From Andrena cerasifolii (lineage: Eukaryota > Arthropoda > Insecta > Hymenoptera > Andrenidae): a stretch of 64,000 nucleotides of DNA. The notes below the pieces were generated by a model. That model was not told the origin of the DNA. It saw only the letters and a program-made list of their open reading frames with translations, and did not search any database. The first letter of the stretch is position 1; each line of letters begins with the position of its first letter. This document shows, in pieces, positions 62,401 to 64,000 of this stretch. Made by a program: the position numbers and the translations under genes. Location: positions 12,976,001 to 13,040,000 of the forward strand of contig NC_135127.1 in the NCBI RefSeq assembly GCF_050908995.1, read 5' to 3'.

Positions 62401-64000
62401 TTTTGTCCTTGGATAGTGGGCTGATAGTTAGCGCGATCGAAAGTTTCCTCGGATAAGGCAACATTTCAGATGAATCGGTTGGCCATTGAAAAGCCAGAAA
62501 ACTGACGCCAAAGGAGGATCGGTGATCCTCGGAGGATGGAAAGCTCGTCCCACAAGGGTCGATCGCTTTCCACTGGCTAAGAAGAGCGTTATGGCTGATC
62601 CCCCGTTATCAGCTTAATGTTTCGGGGTCGGATAATGGCGGCAAAGAGGGCTTACGTTCACGATAAGTCGCAAGTTGCCCGCCCGATTGTGTTTCGAGAG
62701 GGTTCGCCGTGGTACGATAAGTGCACTGAATATCTGCACGCTATAATTGCAAGTCGAGGGACGTCTCCGTTGCAGCTACTCAGCCTGAACCGCCGATTCC
62801 CAAAATTCACGGATGGAAAAGTTAAGAGAAACCGGGGCGTTATGAAACAGCTGGGCTCCGAGAACGTTTCCAGAGTTTAACGTCCATTCCAGCCGATTGC
62901 AATCGGAATCGCAGGGCTGGAGGGGTCCAGGGAAAATGCAGTTAAAGGTCCATTCTCCGTGCTGCACGGAAAACCGGAAACACTCCCCGGAGCCGCGGAA
63001 ATCCACGAAAATCCACGAAAATTCGACGGCGGTCAGGATTGGGGTATTCAAAGGCGAGCGGTTACCTGGCCGCGGGCTATCGTAGATGCACACCTGAGCG
63101 CGGCTCGCAAAAGCGCGCGTCCACTCGCCGCACGAAGAGTATTATTCGATTAACAGGCTCCGACCGAACTCCACTTATTCCGCGATCTGTAGTTCGCTGG
63201 GAATGTTTGAGCGAACGGGGGTTAACAAAAGGGTTGAGAAGGGTATTGACCCTTCGAACGGGAAGTGTATTTCGTAGCTTTGGAGTAGAGAAATTAAGAA
63301 TCGGAATCAGTTTTCTGGTTCCTTTTATCGAGATTTTATAAGTTGCTGTCGATAAGTTAATCTTTTTATCTCCTCCTTTCGTTTTTCCTTTATCCTCGCC
63401 GGTGCAAGCTCGAAAGCCTGTACACTTTACACTCTGAAAAATCGCACGCATTAACGAATTAATGCCCGGCAGTTTGGAGCACTACCTATAGGTACCACGC
63501 GGAAAGTTGTTCGGCGAAAAATTGCGAGCGTGTTTTTAGAAATTGTTTCCCGGCCGCGCGAGAATTATTGATTCCATTTTCCCGCTGTATAATCACCGGC
63601 GAAATGGACAGGGAGGAAACCACTGGAAGCCCTTTTTTTTCGCTCGGATCCTCGGCGATCGTAAATCGCTGGGCCGCAAAAATGAAATAACCCGATCGGG
63701 GTAATTGTGATGAATCCGAGGGGGGCAGAGGTAATTTATTCTGTCACCGCGATGGAAGCATTGCCTAGAGTACAGTAACAGTTACAATATGTACGCCTTC
63801 GTACTTTCGTCTTCATTCCCGTGGTTTCGAGGCTCTAACAGCTACTCGCCCAATTTGCGAAGCTGAAATCTCGCAGGATGAAGGATTTTAATCGCTCAGT
63901 TTTTCGAGCCACCCCCATTATTCTCTGAACTCGATCTGGCCTCGTCGGTTAACAGGCGCGATTCCGAGGCAGCTCGACGCATTTAGAATCGAATCGATGG

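Larger units (their letters stand above)
39115..64000. other. Probable long intron or intergenic DNA, no exon recognised
   Basis: Nearly 25 kb without a supported coding exon on either strand. Open frames are short, compositionally random and not bounded by phase-compatible splice sites. The DNA is CpG-rich with pyrimidine-rich tracts (for example 50.2-51.1 kb), microsatellites and three inverted-repeat elements listed separately. If the exon at 39043 is real, much of this is its first intron. Confidence 0.5.

Noticed and set aside
1..64000. tRNA, rRNA or CRISPR-type arrays
   Set aside because: I saw no cloverleaf-compatible A and B box pair, no rRNA core and no direct-repeat array with unique spacers. 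The short 7-10 bp tandem repeats near 55.4, 58.6, 62.1 and 63.0 kb are ordinary microsatellite-like duplications.

Overview
The window looks like nuclear DNA of an insect, most likely a hymenopteran such as a bee. The evidence is short GT-AG introns in compact genes, CpG-rich and otherwise AT-leaning non-coding DNA, insect-type gene families, and several small DNA-transposon relics. No bacterial or viral gene organisation is present. The species call is inference; nothing here is diagnostic.

Layout. 1-12.9 kb is mostly non-coding, with one possible upstream coding exon (6483-6677) and a cluster of small inverted-repeat elements. 12.9-20.1 kb, plus strand, is a Rab32/lightoid GTPase gene with three exons encoding a 460-residue disordered N-terminal extension and three exons encoding the GTPase. 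A non-autonomous long-TIR transposon lies in its first intron. 22.4-32.2 kb holds two ABCG half-transporters of the white/scarlet/brown type in tail-to-tail orientation. Gene A (plus) has 11 exons and 612 residues, with a dead Tc1-like transposon in intron 5. Gene B (minus) has at least 13 exons and at least 630 residues. 34.2-35.9 kb is a Myb/SANT-like DNA-binding gene. 36.3-37.0 kb is the mitochondrial ATPase inhibitor IF1, and 37.4-37.9 kb is a diverged paralogue of it with the same intron positions and phases. At 39.0 kb one signal-peptide exon begins a secreted or membrane protein whose other exons are not recognisable. The remaining ~25 kb looks like one very long intron with scattered microsatellites and three further foldback elements.

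How the genes fit together. Rab32/lightoid and white/scarlet/brown-type ABCG transporters are both known to act in biogenesis and loading of pigment granules (lysosome-related organelles). Finding them within 20 kb is the most interesting arrangement in the window, though co-regulation is unproven. The two ABCG genes share intron positions and phases, and even an identical 49-nt exon length, so they are duplicates. The IF1 pair is a second duplication, in which the downstream copy has lost the histidine cluster and glycine-rich inhibitory segment. Exon models were read by eye from splice signals, reading-phase agreement and family motifs; no alignment or transcript data were available.
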